A stretch of DNA of 41,741 nucleotides from Ignavibacteria bacterium CG1_02_37_35. Its GTDB lineage: Bacteria; Bacteroidota; Ignavibacteria; Ignavibacteriales; Ignavibacteriaceae. The first letter of the stretch is position 1. Each line of letters begins with the position of its first letter. Position numbers and translations under genes: made by a program. The notes beneath the pieces were generated by a model that saw only the letters and a program-made list of their open reading frames with translations, made no database searches and was not told the origin of the DNA. Positions 33,540 through 41,488 of this stretch are shown here, piece after piece. The stretch covers positions 1 through 41,741 of the forward strand of contig MNVA01000050.1 in assembly GCA_001871325.1 (NCBI GenBank), given 5' to 3'.

Positions 33540-33717
33540 CTCCAGCTTTCTGCGGTATTGTAGCTTTGCCGATATTAAATGCAAAAAGATGAAGAAGGTG
33601 TTGGAAGCCTTTGAAAAAGTCGGTGAAATTGAAAATGCTATCCTTGACGGCATAATTGCCAATACACAAGCAGATGCGCTTAGTTATATGTTTAAAATAA
33701 AAGACAAATACTTGTGA
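33540..33717 (+). pseudogene. Relic duplicate of the cca 3' end
   Basis: The translated stretch (for example ADIKCKKMKKVLEAF, then KVGEIENAILDGIIANTQ and ADALSYMFKIKDK) is clearly homologous to the C-terminus of the upstream CCA enzyme (ADITSKNMEKVSEYL, KVGEIKTAIENAILDGII, DALSYLYKIKDK). Internal pieces have been lost, including a 12-nt gap in the KVGEI region and a larger one before it. A 64-codon frame is open from 33523 to 33717, but it has no start of its own with a ribosome binding site and corresponds only to a tail. It is best read as an old, partly deleted copy. Similarity may continue beyond the stop. Confidence 0.8.
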
Positions 33718-33783
33718 ATGAAATTTGCCTACTGTTTTTAGCGATGCAAAATCACGTTTGTTATAACAAAAATAGTCTGTTTT

Positions 33784-33829
33784 CTTTGTGAACTTTGTAG
33801 TAAAACTATTAACCACAAGGTGCACAAAG
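33784..33829. repeat. Palindromic repeat CTTTGTGnACnTTGTnGT
   Basis: The arms CTTTGTGAACTTTGTAGT (33784-33801) and ACCACAAGGTGCACAAAG (33812-33829) match at 15 of 18 positions as an inverted repeat with a 10-nt loop. Closely similar CTTTGTG...TTTGTGGT palindromes are widespread in environmental bacterial genomes, from general recollection. It follows the cca relic in a 213-nt gene-free gap. Confidence 0.6.
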
Positions 33830-33930
33830 TTTTTCGCAAAGATCACTAACTATTAACAAAAGGAAAAATTAGACCTCTTTTAGTTTAATTTTTCTCACTA
33901 ATGATTTTGTGTATCATCGTAAAGTTCCGT

Positions 33931-34413
33931 TTACTTGATACGATAAACATTGACTCCTTTTGGGTTTGCATCTTTTATGTATAAGTTTTTCACTCCATTT
34001 GTTTCAAATTCAGTTGAATATTTGTCTTCTATGGGGTCTTGTTTGTTGAAGAACTCTTCGATATCCATTTCCGCTACCCTTTTTGATCCAAATTGGTTCA
34101 TCAAATCCCGGTTTACCAATTTATTTATTAATTCATCCCAGAACATATCATTATTGTAATCATCAATATATTCCATCATAGGACTCGTCTCATCAAATTC
34201 GTTTGTTGGAAAATATGCTTGCATGTCTGCATCATGTTCTATTAAAACTTCACATCCCATTTCTTTAGCGAAGGAATAAATCTTTTGCACCAGCCTTTCA
34301 TAAGGTTTCTTCTCTTGGGGGATTTTTAAGGTTTGCGTGTCCATAACCCATAAAGCAATCTCCAATAGATCAAGAAGAGCTACATATTCTTTTTTGGTAA
34401 AGTTAATTTTCAT
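33931..34413 (-). CDS. Conserved hypothetical acidic protein, 160 aa
   Basis: A small cytoplasmic protein with no signal peptide, TM helix or named domain that I recognise. The N-terminus KKEYVALLDLLEIALWVMD looks like an amphipathic helix pair. The middle is acidic (EFDETSPMMEYIDDYNNDMFWDELI, in part) with a conserved-looking FWDELINKLVNRDL stretch. I chose the ATG at 34413 over one 60 nt upstream, because GAGGAAG lies right before it and the upstream residues are lysine- and asparagine-rich. I have a faint memory of similar uncharacterised proteins in related bacteria. It is transcribed alone; its function is unknown. Confidence 0.7.
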   Translation of the reverse strand: MKINFTKKEYVALLDLLEIALWVMDTQTLKIPQEKKPYERLVQKIYSFAKEMGCEVLIEHDADMQAYFPTNEFDETSPMMEYIDDYNNDMFWDELINKLVNRDLMNQFGSKRVAEMDIEEFFNKQDPIEDKYSTEFETNGVKNLYIKDANPKGVNVYRIK

Positions 34414-34608
34414 TTTCTTCCTCTTTTTTTTATTTGTACCAATGAAATTAAAAATGTTTTTGGAGGTTACCAACGTAGAGATAAAAAATATTTTGGTTCC
34501 CGGGCGTTTCCCATTGCAAACTTTACTGTATTGAAATTGATATTTTTATAGAAGCATACTACATTTGATAATTGGGTGTGAATTAACAAAACAGAGCAGC
34601 AAATTTTG

Positions 34609-35049
34609 TTATGAGCGGGTAAAGAGATTCGAAATAACTCGATGGAATTTGTGAAATGACTTTACCGGCTCTGCATACATCAAGATACACTTCTTTGATA
34701 CAAGATTGATCCCAAGTCCTTTTGCTTCCTCAATACTCTCAGGTGACTCACATCCTTGTTGCAGCCAGACATTTCTAATTCCTGCTGAAGCAATTTCACG
34801 TAATATTGGAATAATTTTGCCGCCCGAAACAGAGACAAATACTCCATCTATTTTTTCATTAATTGAAGGGAAATTTGGGTAACATCGAATCCCGTCAATC
34901 TCTTTTTCAGTTGGATGAATTGGATAAAGAGAATAACCCCGCGCAGTTAATTCCTTGTATGCATAATTCCCAAATTTATTTTTCTTGTGAGACAAGCCTA
35001 TCAATGCTATCTTTTTATGCTTGATAAAATCTTGGATTGCCTGTTTCAT
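34609..35049 (-). CDS. CoA-binding domain protein, YccU-like
   Basis: A 146-aa protein forming a single Rossmann-like CoA-binding domain: KIALIGLSHKKNKFGNYAYKEL (in two pieces), YPIHPTEKEIDGIRCYPN, VFVSVSGGKI, RNVWLQQGCESPE and NLVSKKCILMY. It resembles the stand-alone CoA-binding proteins found in many bacteria, whose function is not firmly known. I chose the ATG at 35049, preceded by TTGGAG; the longer frame to 35172 runs through the terminator of the T9SS gene and codes for an atypical hydrophobic lead. It follows the T9SS cargo gene, with a terminator between. Confidence 0.85.
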   Translation of the reverse strand: MKQAIQDFIKHKKIALIGLSHKKNKFGNYAYKELTARGYSLYPIHPTEKEIDGIRCYPNFPSINEKIDGVFVSVSGGKIIPILREIASAGIRNVWLQQGCESPESIEEAKGLGINLVSKKCILMYAEPVKSFHKFHRVISNLFTRS

Positions 35050-35079
35050 AAAAACTCCAAAAAATTGTTGTTTCAAAAT

Positions 35080-35111
35080 AAAAAAAGCTGCCCAAAATGC
35101 GACAGCTTTTT
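35080..35111 (-). terminator. Terminator of the T9SS cargo gene
   Basis: On the minus strand the arms AAAAAGCTGTC (35111-35101) and GGCAGCTTTTT (35092-35082) form an 11-bp stem with one G-U and an 8-nt loop, followed by TT-A-TTTT. It lies 21 nt after the stop at 35132 and partly inside the discarded upstream extension of the CoA-binding gene. Confidence 0.7.
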
Positions 35112-35131
35112 GAAGAACAATAAACCAAGAA

Positions 35132-36508
35132 TTATTTAAGAAGGAGCATCTTCTTACTAATTGATTGTCCATTTACACTAACATTGTAGATGTAATTTCC
35201 TGAACTTAAATCACTTGCATTTAAGGAAACAGTATAACTACCTGCTTCTTGAAATCCATTAACAACTTCTTTAACTTTTTGACCAAGTGTATTAAAGATA
35301 ATTAAAGTAACTACCCCTGGTTGAGGTAAGCTGTAGCTTATTGATGTTGATGGGTTGAAAGGATTCGGGAAATTTTGTGCCATTGCAAATGTTGTTGGCA
35401 AAGTTGATGCAGATACATTCACGATGTTCGAATAAGCGAACGTTCCATCAAAATCAATTTGTTTTAATCGATACGAATAATTTTCTTTTACGTTTTTATC
35501 TGTAAAAGAATAAGACGAAAGTTCAGAAGTTGTTCCGTTTCCTTTAACAAAACCGATTTTGACAAATTCACCGGAAGCTGATTTTCTTTCAATATTAAAA
35601 CCGTTATTGTTCTTTTCTGTTGCTGTCTGCCAAACTAATTCAACATCTCCGTTAACAGAATTTGCTGAGAAGGTTGCCATTTCTACGGGAAGAGCACCGG
35701 GATTCAAATCGGTCCAGGCATCCGCGCTCGAAGCACCGTAACCAACTCTAAGCGCATCAAAAGCTCCAACAGGATTCCCTAAACCTCTATTGTGCCAAAC
35801 AAAGTTACCAACATCAGCAAGTGCGCCGTATCCGTCAAAATCAGTGTCGGTTCCTGCAACTACCGCGGTGCATTCGGCAGTTGAGGTTAATGGTTCCGTA
35901 GCGCCTTGAGGATTAACCCAAAGATACGCCTCATCATCATATTTTTCAGGAGCAACGGTTCCGGTTGCATTGAAAGTATAACGAACAACAATCACGTAAG
36001 TCTTATTAAATTCTAAAACGGTAGTTCCATAAACAGCGGTATTAGTAGTTTTGGACAAGCCCATACTATAACCCGCGCCATTTGCAGTTGTAAACAACTT
36101 TGCGCCATAACTCGTGCTGGCACCTGAAACGCCTAACGACATAAAATAATTTTTCGTGGAAACATTGTCTGCAGCACTTGAAACATTCAACAAGAAAGAA
36201 TAATAAAAAGTAGTATTGACTAAACTAGTTACAGGTGTAGCGAATGTTTTGTAAACTCGGCTTGAAGTCCCGGTTGGTGTTCCCATAACAACATATTCTG
36301 CACCACCGCTGCTGTAACCTTCATAAGTCAGAGGAGTAGTATTATCAATTGTAACATCCGGGCCAGAGCCTCCTTTAATCCAATTTGATTGACCGGCGAG
36401 ATTTGTCGCGACTGTAAGACCTGTGAAATCATCAGAAAATGTTTGACCAAAATTACTAGCGCTCGCTAATAATAAAAACAAAATAGATAAAAAGTAATTT
36501 TTCATCAT
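35132..36508 (-). CDS. T9SS type A sorting domain protein
   Basis: A 458-aa secreted protein. The signal peptide (1-21) ends NFGQ. The main domain (about 24-275) is a beta-rich module beginning FSDDFTGLTVATNLAGQ and resembling lectin/laminin-G-like jelly rolls often seen in Bacteroidota surface proteins. A fibronectin III-like segment (about 280-370) follows, with LVWQTATEKNNNGFNIER and YRLKQIDFDG. The C-terminal sorting domain (QNFPNPFNPSTSI to KKMLLLK) closes it. It is homologous to the 7125 gene only in the last two modules. A good TTG...TAnnTTTG promoter is upstream and an intrinsic terminator follows, so it is a single-gene unit. Confidence 0.9.
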   Translation of the reverse strand: MMKNYFLSILFLLLASASNFGQTFSDDFTGLTVATNLAGQSNWIKGGSGPDVTIDNTTPLTYEGYSSGGAEYVVMGTPTGTSSRVYKTFATPVTSLVNTTFYYSFLLNVSSAADNVSTKNYFMSLGVSGASTSYGAKLFTTANGAGYSMGLSKTTNTAVYGTTVLEFNKTYVIVVRYTFNATGTVAPEKYDDEAYLWVNPQGATEPLTSTAECTAVVAGTDTDFDGYGALADVGNFVWHNRGLGNPVGAFDALRVGYGASSADAWTDLNPGALPVEMATFSANSVNGDVELVWQTATEKNNNGFNIERKSASGEFVKIGFVKGNGTTSELSSYSFTDKNVKENYSYRLKQIDFDGTFAYSNIVNVSASTLPTTFAMAQNFPNPFNPSTSISYSLPQPGVVTLIIFNTLGQKVKEVVNGFQEAGSYTVSLNASDLSSGNYIYNVSVNGQSISKKMLLLK

Positions 36509-36548
36509 GATATTCCTTTTTTTTTGTTATGAATAATGACCTTGTTGA

Positions 36549-36578
36549 CAAACATAAAAAAAAATATATCTAAAACAA
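36549..36578 (-). promoter_or_regulatory. Promoter of the T9SS cargo gene at 36508
   Basis: On the minus strand TTGTTT (36578-36573), a 16-nt spacer and TATGTTTG (36556-36549) fit the Bacteroidetes consensus. The expected start is about 36543, giving a leader of about 35 nt containing AAGGAA before the ATG. Confidence 0.65.
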
Positions 36579-36615
36579 ACTTTAAAAAAAATCGGGTGAC
36601 TTTTTAAAAGTGATT

Positions 36616-37734
36616 TTATACTGTTTTTTTATAATTCCAAATAGCTAATCCATTAAACACAAACGCAAAAGCAGTTATAATGAGAAAGTGATAACGCAGA
36701 TCCCAAAAGCTGCTTCCCTTCAAGACAAGCATTCGCATGGCTTCTATTAAATAACGGACGGGATTAACATAGGTTAAGTACTGCGCCCAGTCAGGCATGT
36801 TTTCGATTGGAGAAAATAGACCACCGAGCAAAATAAAAATCAGCATAAAAAAATAAGCAATAAACATTGCCTGCTGTTGTGTCTCGGCATAGATTGAGGT
36901 GAGCAGTCCAAAACCGAGCAGCGCAATTAAATAAATGCCGGCAAAAAGATATCCAACCCAAAAACTTCCGACCGGGTAAAGTCCATACATGATAAAACTG
37001 ATGACAAACCCGATAGACAGTACCATCAACCCAAGAAACCAAAAGGGGATGAGCTTGCTTAAAATAAATTGATATTTTTTTATTGGTGATACATTCAGCT
37101 GTTCAATGGTGCCGATTTCTTTTTCCTTGACAATATTTAACGAAGACATGAGAAAGCCAACCAAAGTAACAAGTAACGCCAAAACCCCCGGAACGATAAA
37201 TTTTTTATAATTCATTTGGGGGTTAAACCAGTTTGAGCTGGTAATTTCAATTGTTGGAATTGCACTCAAGCGCGGCATGGAAATCCATTCGGCGCGGATG
37301 TTATTGCTATAATCTCTTATAATTGAATTGGCGTACGCTACGGCAAGTCCTGCGGTTTGTCCGCTTATGGCATTCGCGGCAAAGAAAATCATGGATTCGT
37401 TTTGTCTTATCAATTCGCGCTCAAATCCAGCCGGTATTTCAACAATCAAATCCGTTTTATCTTTTTCGACTTGATCCAACGCTTGATCATACGATTTGGA
37501 ATAGTCATTCAATTGAAAATATCCCGAAGCGGTAAATTCATTTATTAACTTTCTGGAATACTCCGAATGATCATGATCCACAACGCTGAAGGTAATATTT
37601 TTAACTTCATAAGTTGCAGCATTGGGCAGAAGAATAAGCTGTATTACCGGTAGCGCGAAGATCATTCTTAAGATGAGCTTGTTCCGGAAGATTTGTAAAA
37701 ATTCTTTTCTGAGTAAAAATAGGAGTGTTCTCAT
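36616..37734 (-). CDS. ABC-2 type permease, second subunit
   Basis: A 372-aa inner-membrane permease of the ABC-2 (YhhJ/YbhR) type. One N-terminal helix (about 20-38) is followed by a large periplasmic domain (40-175), then five helices from about 178 to the end. The cytoplasmic coupling motif KEKEIGTIEQLNVSPIKKYQ after the second helix is typical. GGLFSPIENMPDWAQYLTYVNPVRY, in part, is the conserved region before the last helix. It pairs with the 37734 permease as a heterodimer. Its ATG overlaps the stop of that gene by one base (TAATG), so it is translationally coupled. It is the last gene of the exporter operon. The substrate is unknown. Confidence 0.9.
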   Translation of the reverse strand: MRTLLFLLRKEFLQIFRNKLILRMIFALPVIQLILLPNAATYEVKNITFSVVDHDHSEYSRKLINEFTASGYFQLNDYSKSYDQALDQVEKDKTDLIVEIPAGFERELIRQNESMIFFAANAISGQTAGLAVAYANSIIRDYSNNIRAEWISMPRLSAIPTIEITSSNWFNPQMNYKKFIVPGVLALLVTLVGFLMSSLNIVKEKEIGTIEQLNVSPIKKYQFILSKLIPFWFLGLMVLSIGFVISFIMYGLYPVGSFWVGYLFAGIYLIALLGFGLLTSIYAETQQQAMFIAYFFMLIFILLGGLFSPIENMPDWAQYLTYVNPVRYLIEAMRMLVLKGSSFWDLRYHFLIITAFAFVFNGLAIWNYKKTV

Positions 37735-38837
37735 TACAACCTGATCTTAAATCGTTTGATACTGATCATTAAAAAGAAAACTGTCATTGCAAGAAGAATG
37801 AGCAGTTCTTTCCAGATTTGTTCCATGCCGATTCCTTTTATCATCACTCCTTTTACAATAATGATATACCATTTTGCCGGAACAAAATTTGAAAGAACTT
37901 GCAAAATGAACGGCATGTTTGCTATTGGGAAAGCATAACCGCTCAACATTACTACGGGCAGCATTAACCCTAATAAAGAAATCAACATTGCCGCTTGCTG
38001 TGTATCACTAATTGTTGAAATCAGTATCCCAAAAGAAAGTGCGCAAAAAATATAGAGAACCGTAGAAACAATAAGCAGCAGCAGACTCCCTTGAATTGGA
38101 AGCCCAAGCACAAACACGCTTAAGATTAAAATTGTAGCCACATTTACAAGCGAGATAATAAAGTAAGGGATAACTTTACTGATAATTACCAGCCACGGTT
38201 TCATTGGCGAAACAAGAAGTATTTCCATGGTTCCTAATTCTTTTTCCTTAACGATCGAAATCGAAGTCATCATTGCAGAGATGAGGAGCAAAATCATTCC
38301 CATTACACCGGGCACTGAGGTGTAGGCGCCTTTTAACTGCGGATTATAAAGCATCCGCGTTTCTGTGGTGATAGTGTAGGGAAGTTTATTTTGTTGATTG
38401 AGTCCGGCTTGGTAGTCCATTATAATTGCGCTTGCGTAATTAATTAATGTGGCAGCCTGATTCGGATCAGTTGCATCTGCTATAATTTGCACTTGCGCTT
38501 TGTTCGCGTGCATGAGTTCGTTTTGAAAATTTTGTTGGAACACTATTGCAGCTTTTATTTTTCCTGTTTTAAATGCTTTTTCTACCTGTTCATTCTTTAT
38601 CAGAGTTCTGTCAATATCAAAGTATTTACTATTTTCTATTTTATGAATGATTAGCCGGGTGGTTTCATCTTTTGCATTATCAAGAATTGCAATGTTTGCC
38701 ATGCGCACTTCGGGAGTAATTGCAAATCCAAAGATTAACAATTGAACGATCGGCAATCCAAGTAAAACTAAAAGTGATCTCTTATCCCGAAGGATGTGAT
38801 GAAATTCTTTAGTTAAAAATGTTAAGAGCTGTTTCAT
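37734..38837 (-). CDS. ABC-2 type permease, first subunit
   Basis: A 367-aa paralogue of the following gene with the same plan: an N-terminal helix, a periplasmic domain (about 40-170) and five C-terminal helices. It carries the coupling motif KEKELGTMEILLVSPMKPW and the SGYAFPIANMP...P..WY block. It resembles YbhS. The two permeases differ enough to suggest a heterodimer rather than a recent duplication. It is 45 nt downstream of the second ATPase, within the operon. Confidence 0.9.
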   Translation of the reverse strand: MKQLLTFLTKEFHHILRDKRSLLVLLGLPIVQLLIFGFAITPEVRMANIAILDNAKDETTRLIIHKIENSKYFDIDRTLIKNEQVEKAFKTGKIKAAIVFQQNFQNELMHANKAQVQIIADATDPNQAATLINYASAIIMDYQAGLNQQNKLPYTITTETRMLYNPQLKGAYTSVPGVMGMILLLISAMMTSISIVKEKELGTMEILLVSPMKPWLVIISKVIPYFIISLVNVATILILSVFVLGLPIQGSLLLLIVSTVLYIFCALSFGILISTISDTQQAAMLISLLGLMLPVVMLSGYAFPIANMPFILQVLSNFVPAKWYIIIVKGVMIKGIGMEQIWKELLILLAMTVFFLMISIKRFKIRL

Positions 38838-38882
38838 AACACTAACTTTTTGTGCTGCTTCAGATGTACGTGAGTTTGAAAA

Positions 38883-39626
38883 TTATTCACCACGTTTCGC
38901 TCCGCGAGCAAGTGTTAGAAATACTTCATCCATTGAATTAGCGTTGTATTGTTTCTTCAAATTATTAGGAGAATCAAGTGCAGTGATTACGCCATCAACC
39001 ATAATTGAAACACGGTTGCAGTATTCGGCTTCATCCATATAATGGGTAGTAGCGAAAACCGTTATTCCGTTATGCGCGGCTTCGTAAATCATATCCCAGA
39101 ACTGCCGCCGTGTGATAGGGTCAACGCCGCCTGTTGGTTCATCGAGAAAAACAATTTTGGGATCATGCAGAATCGCAATGCTGAATGCCAGTTTTTGTTT
39201 CCATCCAAGCGGAAGGGAAGCGACAAGTTTATCTGCTTTATTTTGTAGATTTAATTTATTGATTAACTCGTTACTCTTTTTTTGAATTTGTTTATTGCTT
39301 AATCCGTAAATACCGCCGAAGAGTTGAATGTTTTCCCGTATTGTTAAATCTTCATATAAAGAAAATTTTTGACTCATGTATCCGATGCTTTTTTTTATCT
39401 GCTCGGTTTCTTTGTAAATATCGAACCCGGCAATTTCGGCAGATCCGGAACTTGGTTTTGAGATGCCGATTAACATTTTCATTGCGGTTGTTTTGCCGGC
39501 TCCATTTGCACCAAGAAATCCAAATATTTCTCCTTTAAAAACCTCAAAAGTTATTTCATTAACTGCAATGAAGTCGCCAAATTTCTTCGTGAGCTTATTG
39601 GTCTTAATTACAATTTCACTGCTCAT
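38883..39626 (-). CDS. ABC transporter ATPase, second subunit, degenerate signature
   Basis: A 247-aa ATPase of the drug/polysaccharide exporter type. Walker A is GANGAGKTT (39-47), with a Q-loop YMSQKFSLYEDLT and VFLDEPTGGVDP. The signature is LPLGWKQ (138-144) instead of LSGGQ, as in the C-terminal half of YbhF-like double ATPases. I chose the ATG at 39626, because the longer frame starts inside the upstream gene. The ATG overlaps the preceding stop (ATGA), so the two are coupled. It would pair with the 39623-40567 ATPase to make an asymmetric dimer. Confidence 0.88.
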   Translation of the reverse strand: MSSEIVIKTNKLTKKFGDFIAVNEITFEVFKGEIFGFLGANGAGKTTAMKMLIGISKPSSGSAEIAGFDIYKETEQIKKSIGYMSQKFSLYEDLTIRENIQLFGGIYGLSNKQIQKKSNELINKLNLQNKADKLVASLPLGWKQKLAFSIAILHDPKIVFLDEPTGGVDPITRRQFWDMIYEAAHNGITVFATTHYMDEAEYCNRVSIMVDGVITALDSPNNLKKQYNANSMDEVFLTLARGAKRGE

Positions 39627-40567
39627 TGAATTATTTCTTTTGGGGAAGGGCTTTTCATTAGCTGCATAAAACAATCCTCAATTTCCGGTTCAATTTTGGT
39701 GATGGTTGTGTTCAAGTGGTTTGTAGATTTTAAATATTCTTCTAACTCTGTAATAGAAAGAGGGTCTTCCGTTAACGTAAGATGATGGTTTTGTCCAAAT
39801 GCAAAACAGCTTGCCGTTTGTTGAAATGTGCGTAGATCAATCAACAATTGAAACATATTTTCCGAATGAACCGCATAAAGATTTTTTCCGAATTTGTTAA
39901 CAATGTTGGGCGGAGTATCTATCTGTAAAATTTTTCCGTTTTGCATAAGCGCAATTCTATCGCACAGTTTTGCTTCATCCATGTAGGGCGTTGAAACGAG
40001 AATGGTTATTCCCTGAGCTTTAAGACGTTTTAGCATATCCCAAAATTCTTTTCGTGAAACAGGATCAACTCCGGTTGTAGGTTCATCTAAAAAAAGTATT
40101 TTCGGTTTATGAATAAGTGCGCAGCTTAACGCGAGTTTTTGTTTCATGCCGCCGCTCAGTTTTCCTGCGCGGCGTGTTTTGAACGGTTCGAGTTGTCGGT
40201 AAATATCGGCAACCAAATCATAATTTTCTTGGATAGTTGTGTTGAAGATGGTTGCAAAAAAATTAAGATTTTCTTCTACGGTTAAATCCTGGTAAAGAGA
40301 AAATCTCCCCGGCATATAACCGACAATATCCCTAATCTTTTTGTAATGAGTTACAACATCATATCCCAAAACTTTTGCATCTCCTTTATCGGCAAGCAGC
40401 AGAGTTGTGAGAATGCGGAAGATAGATGTTTTTCCGGCGCCATCCGGACCAATCAATCCAAACAGTTCTCCTTCTTCAACGGAAAAAGAAACGTTATCAA
40501 CTGCCGTAACTATTGATTTTTCCGCAGCGTATGTTTTAACAATATTTTCCAGTTCAACTGATTTCAT
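39623..40567 (-). CDS. ABC transporter ATPase, first subunit
   Basis: A 314-aa ATPase. Walker A is GPDGAGKT (40-47), with a Q-loop-region YMPGRFSLYQDLTVEENL, signature LSGGMKQKLALSCAL and LFLDEPTTGVDPVSR. The last 80 residues form an extra C-terminal domain of the type found in DrrA/YbhF-like exporters. The GPDGAGKT form with Asp is typical of this branch. It lies 8 nt after the HlyD-type gene and overlaps the second ATPase gene by 4 nt. Together the two correspond to the fused double ATPase YbhF, here split into two genes. Confidence 0.9.
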   Translation of the reverse strand: MKSVELENIVKTYAAEKSIVTAVDNVSFSVEEGELFGLIGPDGAGKTSIFRILTTLLLADKGDAKVLGYDVVTHYKKIRDIVGYMPGRFSLYQDLTVEENLNFFATIFNTTIQENYDLVADIYRQLEPFKTRRAGKLSGGMKQKLALSCALIHKPKILFLDEPTTGVDPVSRKEFWDMLKRLKAQGITILVSTPYMDEAKLCDRIALMQNGKILQIDTPPNIVNKFGKNLYAVHSENMFQLLIDLRTFQQTASCFAFGQNHHLTLTEDPLSITELEEYLKSTNHLNTTITKIEPEIEDCFMQLMKSPSPKEIIQ

Positions 40568-40575
40568 ATCATCAC

Positions 40576-41481
40576 TTAAAATCGGACTTCGCCGTACATA
40601 CCAATTTTAAGATAGCCGTCATTATTTACCCTGACCTTTATTGCGTAAACAAGATTTGCGCGCTCATCTTTAGACTGAATTGTTTTTGGGGTGAATTCCG
40701 CTTTTGAAGAGACCCAATAAATTTCTCCGTTCATTTCTTTTTGTTCTTCGTTTCCTTTATCAACGAAAACTTTCACTTTTTGACCGAGTTTAATTCCGCC
40801 AAGCTGGTCGCCATTGATGTAAGCACGTAAAGTCATGGTTGAGAGATCGGCGATTTTGTATAGAGCTTTAGCGTTAGTTGTAATTTCGTTTTGTTTGGCG
40901 TAACGGGTGAGCACTGTTCCATCAACGGGATTTTTTATTTTGCTTTTATTTATTTGATCTTCAATTTGTTCTATCTGCGCCAGGAGGGGATAAGTCTCAT
41001 TCTGCAATCCTTGTTTTGTTATTGAAAGATTTGACTTAGTCGCTTGATACTGCCTGTCAAGTAATTCGAGTTGAGCATCTATATCATCAAGTATTTTTGT
41101 AGCGGCAGCATTTGAGTTTATAAGATTTTCAATTCTCCGCTTCTCGGTTGATGCAGTTTTTATTTGCTCTTCGATTATTGCAAGCTGGGCGGCAATATCA
41201 GGTTGTTTGCTTAAGACTGCTTTAATAGTTGCTTCGAGTTGTTTTTTTTTTAAGTACAGTTGAAGTGTATCCACAACGCCAACCAGCTGATTTTGTTTCA
41301 GCTGCATTCCTTCTTCTACATTCAGCATAACAAGCTTTCCCATTGCTTCGGAAGAAACAATTATTTCTTCAGATTCAAACGTTCCGCTTGCGTCGAATTT
41401 ACCGTTACCGTTGCCGCATCCGAAAAAGATTATTAATAGTAAAGGGAATATAGCCAATCTTATTTGTCGTGTTTGTTTCAT
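40576..41481 (-). CDS. HlyD-family membrane fusion lipoprotein
   Basis: A 301-aa periplasmic adaptor that links an inner-membrane ABC-2 exporter to an outer-membrane channel. A signal with lipobox FFG-C22 predicts a lipid anchor. A first biotinyl-lipoyl half (IIVSSEAMGKLVMLNVEEGMQLK) is followed by a coiled-coil hairpin (about 75-190, rich in Gln, Glu, Lys and Ile). The second lipoyl half is IKNPVDGTVLTRYAKQNEI, and a beta-barrel domain with GQKVKVFVDKG follows. It resembles YbhG. The gene starts 7 nt after the TetR stop on the minus strand, so TetR and the exporter genes are probably one operon. Confidence 0.9.
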   Translation of the reverse strand: MKQTRQIRLAIFPLLLIIFFGCGNGNGKFDASGTFESEEIIVSSEAMGKLVMLNVEEGMQLKQNQLVGVVDTLQLYLKKKQLEATIKAVLSKQPDIAAQLAIIEEQIKTASTEKRRIENLINSNAAATKILDDIDAQLELLDRQYQATKSNLSITKQGLQNETYPLLAQIEQIEDQINKSKIKNPVDGTVLTRYAKQNEITTNAKALYKIADLSTMTLRAYINGDQLGGIKLGQKVKVFVDKGNEEQKEMNGEIYWVSSKAEFTPKTIQSKDERANLVYAIKVRVNNDGYLKIGMYGEVRF

Positions 41482-41488
41482 TTTATTT

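Noticed and set aside
35050-35172. Longer start for the CoA-binding protein
   Set aside because: It would run through the intrinsic terminator of the T9SS gene and overlap its end; the ATG at 35049 has TTGGAG upstream.
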